Assembly: GCA_021780585.1 (NCBI GenBank)
Contig: JAJXYM010000436.1
Coordinates: 1-12,416, forward strand
Direction of reading: 5' to 3'
Source of the DNA: Deltaproteobacteria bacterium
GTDB lineage: Bacteria > Desulfobacterota > Binatia > Binatales > Binataceae
Length of the DNA stretch: 12,416 bases
Positions 11,561 through 12,416 of this stretch are shown here, in pieces. The notes below the pieces were generated by a model. The model saw nothing but the letters and a program-made list of their open reading frames with translations, did not search any database and had not been told where the DNA came from. The translations under genes were made by a program, and so were the position numbers. Within the stretch, counting starts at the first letter, position 1. The number at the start of each line of letters is the position of its first letter.

Positions 11561-12385
11561 ATGACCGAATCTGGTATCGCGGCGCGGCGGAAGTCCTCGC
11601 GCGCTCCGGCTCCGCCGGTGCTGTTCGAAAAGCGCGACGGAATCGCATGGGTCACGCTGAATCGGCCGGACCGGCTCAACGCCTACAACGTCGCGATGCG
11701 CGATGGGCTGTTCGCCGTCCTGACCGCCATCCATCGCGACCCGGACCTGCGCGCGATGGTGCTGCGCGGCGCGGGTCCAGCCTTTTCGACCGGCGGCGAC
11801 GTGAGCGAATTCGGCAGCGCGCCCTCCCCGATCGCCGCGCGCTGGATTCGCTTTCGGCGCGACGTATGGGGGCGGATGCGCACGCTGACGATCCCGACGG
11901 TCGCGGCGGTCCATGGTTTTACGGTCGGCGGCGGGCTGGAGATGGCGCTGCTATGCGATCTTGCCGTGGCCGCCGACGACGCCCGCTTTTGCCTGCCCGA
12001 AACCGGCCTCGGCATGATTCCCGGCGTCGCCGGAACCCAGACCGCATCGCGCCGGCTGCCCTTCGGATGGGCGCTCGATCTGAATTTGACCGGCCGATGG
12101 ATTGACGCCCGTCAGGCTTTATTTATAGGTTTGGTCGCCGAAGTCGTGCCGCGGCCGGCTCTCGATCGCACCGCGCTGAAGCTGGCGAAATCCTTGAGCC
12201 GGTTGCCGCGTGAACGGGTCGCGGTCGCCAAATTCGCGGTCTGGGAGGGACTTGACGCCACTTTGGCGGCCGGTCTCGACCTCGAGCGCAGGCTCGCGGC
12301 CCGACTCGACAATTTTTTGACGGCGCCGTTGGGGAAGGCGGCGGCCATGCGGCCAGCGCCGCGCAGGAGGTTAATCAGTCCGTGA
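11561..12385 (+). CDS. Enoyl-CoA hydratase/isomerase family protein (crotonase)
   Basis: A 274-residue crotonase-fold enzyme expected to act on acyl-CoA thioesters, most simply as an enoyl-CoA hydratase in fatty-acid or related beta-oxidation. The fold's start VLFEKRDGIAWVTLNRPDRL follows about 19 extra basic residues. The oxyanion-hole segments are FSTGGDVSEF (75-84) and VAAVHGFTVGGGLEMALLCD (114-133). Glu127 and Glu147 (LPETGLGMIPG) occupy the positions of the two catalytic glutamates of rat mitochondrial enoyl-CoA hydratase, so hydratase activity is plausible. Isomerase or dehydratase roles are not excluded. The ATG at 11561 was preferred over an in-frame TTG at 11555; neither has a clear ribosome binding site. 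The stop overlaps the GTG start of the next gene. Confidence 0.9.
   Translation: MTESGIAARRKSSRAPAPPVLFEKRDGIAWVTLNRPDRLNAYNVAMRDGLFAVLTAIHRDPDLRAMVLRGAGPAFSTGGDVSEFGSAPSPIAARWIRFRRDVWGRMRTLTIPTVAAVHGFTVGGGLEMALLCDLAVAADDARFCLPETGLGMIPGVAGTQTASRRLPFGWALDLNLTGRWIDARQALFIGLVAEVVPRPALDRTALKLAKSLSRLPRERVAVAKFAVWEGLDATLAAGLDLERRLAARLDNFLTAPLGKAAAMRPAPRRRLISP
12365..12370 (+). promoter_or_regulatory. Ribosome binding site for the gene starting at 12382
   Basis: AGGAGG inside the last codons of the crotonase gene lies 11 bases before the GTG at 12382. It supports a translationally coupled downstream gene. Confidence 0.65.
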
Positions 12386-12416
12386 ACACCGTGAACTTCA
12401 TCTCGATCCCCGGCTC
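12382..12416 (+). CDS. Start of a further gene, possibly an acyl-CoA ligase (3' end outside window)
   Basis: Eleven full codons are visible, giving MNTVNFISIPG with GTG read as Met. The start overlaps the crotonase stop (GTGA) and has an AGGAGG ribosome binding site, so a real gene is likely. The opening resembles that of some AMP-forming acyl-CoA synthetases, and a ligase would fit beside an enoyl-CoA hydratase, but eleven residues cannot settle the family. Treat the product as unknown. Confidence 0.55.
   Translation, partial: MNTVNFISIPG

Noticed and set aside
11038..12105. A 355-codon open frame on the plus strand
   Set aside because: It spans the end of the amidohydrolase gene and most of the crotonase gene in another frame. 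Both real genes have intact catalytic motifs, and this product is Arg-rich without motifs.

Overview
The window comes from a GC-rich bacterial genome (roughly 70% G+C by eye) with housekeeping genes packed closely and many GTG starts. No rRNA, tRNA, CRISPR array, transposase or phage gene is visible, so it looks like ordinary chromosome. The organism cannot be named from this alone. A signal-peptide-bearing, low-complexity secreted protein, a stand-alone desulforedoxin-type iron protein and an EF-P with a TPGNWRG tip loop would suit an uncultured lineage near the Desulfobacterota/Binatota or Acidobacteriota. That placement is inference.

Region 1 (1-4266, + strand) is the classic proB-proA-nadD-rsfS cluster: proline biosynthesis, then NAD biosynthesis, then the ribosome silencing factor. 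proB and proA overlap by ATGA. The cluster is followed by a small two-helix membrane protein and a class I SAM-dependent methyltransferase. Region 2 (4303-8162, - strand) converges on region 1. In transcription order it holds a 655-residue exported repeat protein of unknown function, elongation factor P, and a THUMP-domain RNA methyltransferase that starts 3 bases after efp ends. Region 3 (8163-8587) is a 425-base divergent intergenic region with a good minus-strand promoter, an unusually dense run of hairpins and an AT-rich island. Region 4 (8588-12416, + strand) holds a YgfZ/GcvT-like folate-binding Fe-S cluster protein, a 47-residue desulforedoxin-type protein, a YtcJ-like amidohydrolase, a crotonase (enoyl-CoA hydratase family), and the first 11 codons of a further gene translationally coupled to the crotonase.

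The most unusual content is the exported protein. It has three divergent copies of a domain whose core reads G.NLTRAGIYxNGR...TIRAYD, a linker with six Met-Met pairs in 29 residues, and a C-terminal run of seven TxPYG-like pentapeptides. Other points of interest are the EF-P tip loop with Asn where Lys or Arg is usually modified, twelve exact copies of the octamer GCGATCGC (the cyanobacterial HIP1 sequence), the intergenic hairpin series, and an AT-rich palindromic patch inside ygfZ.
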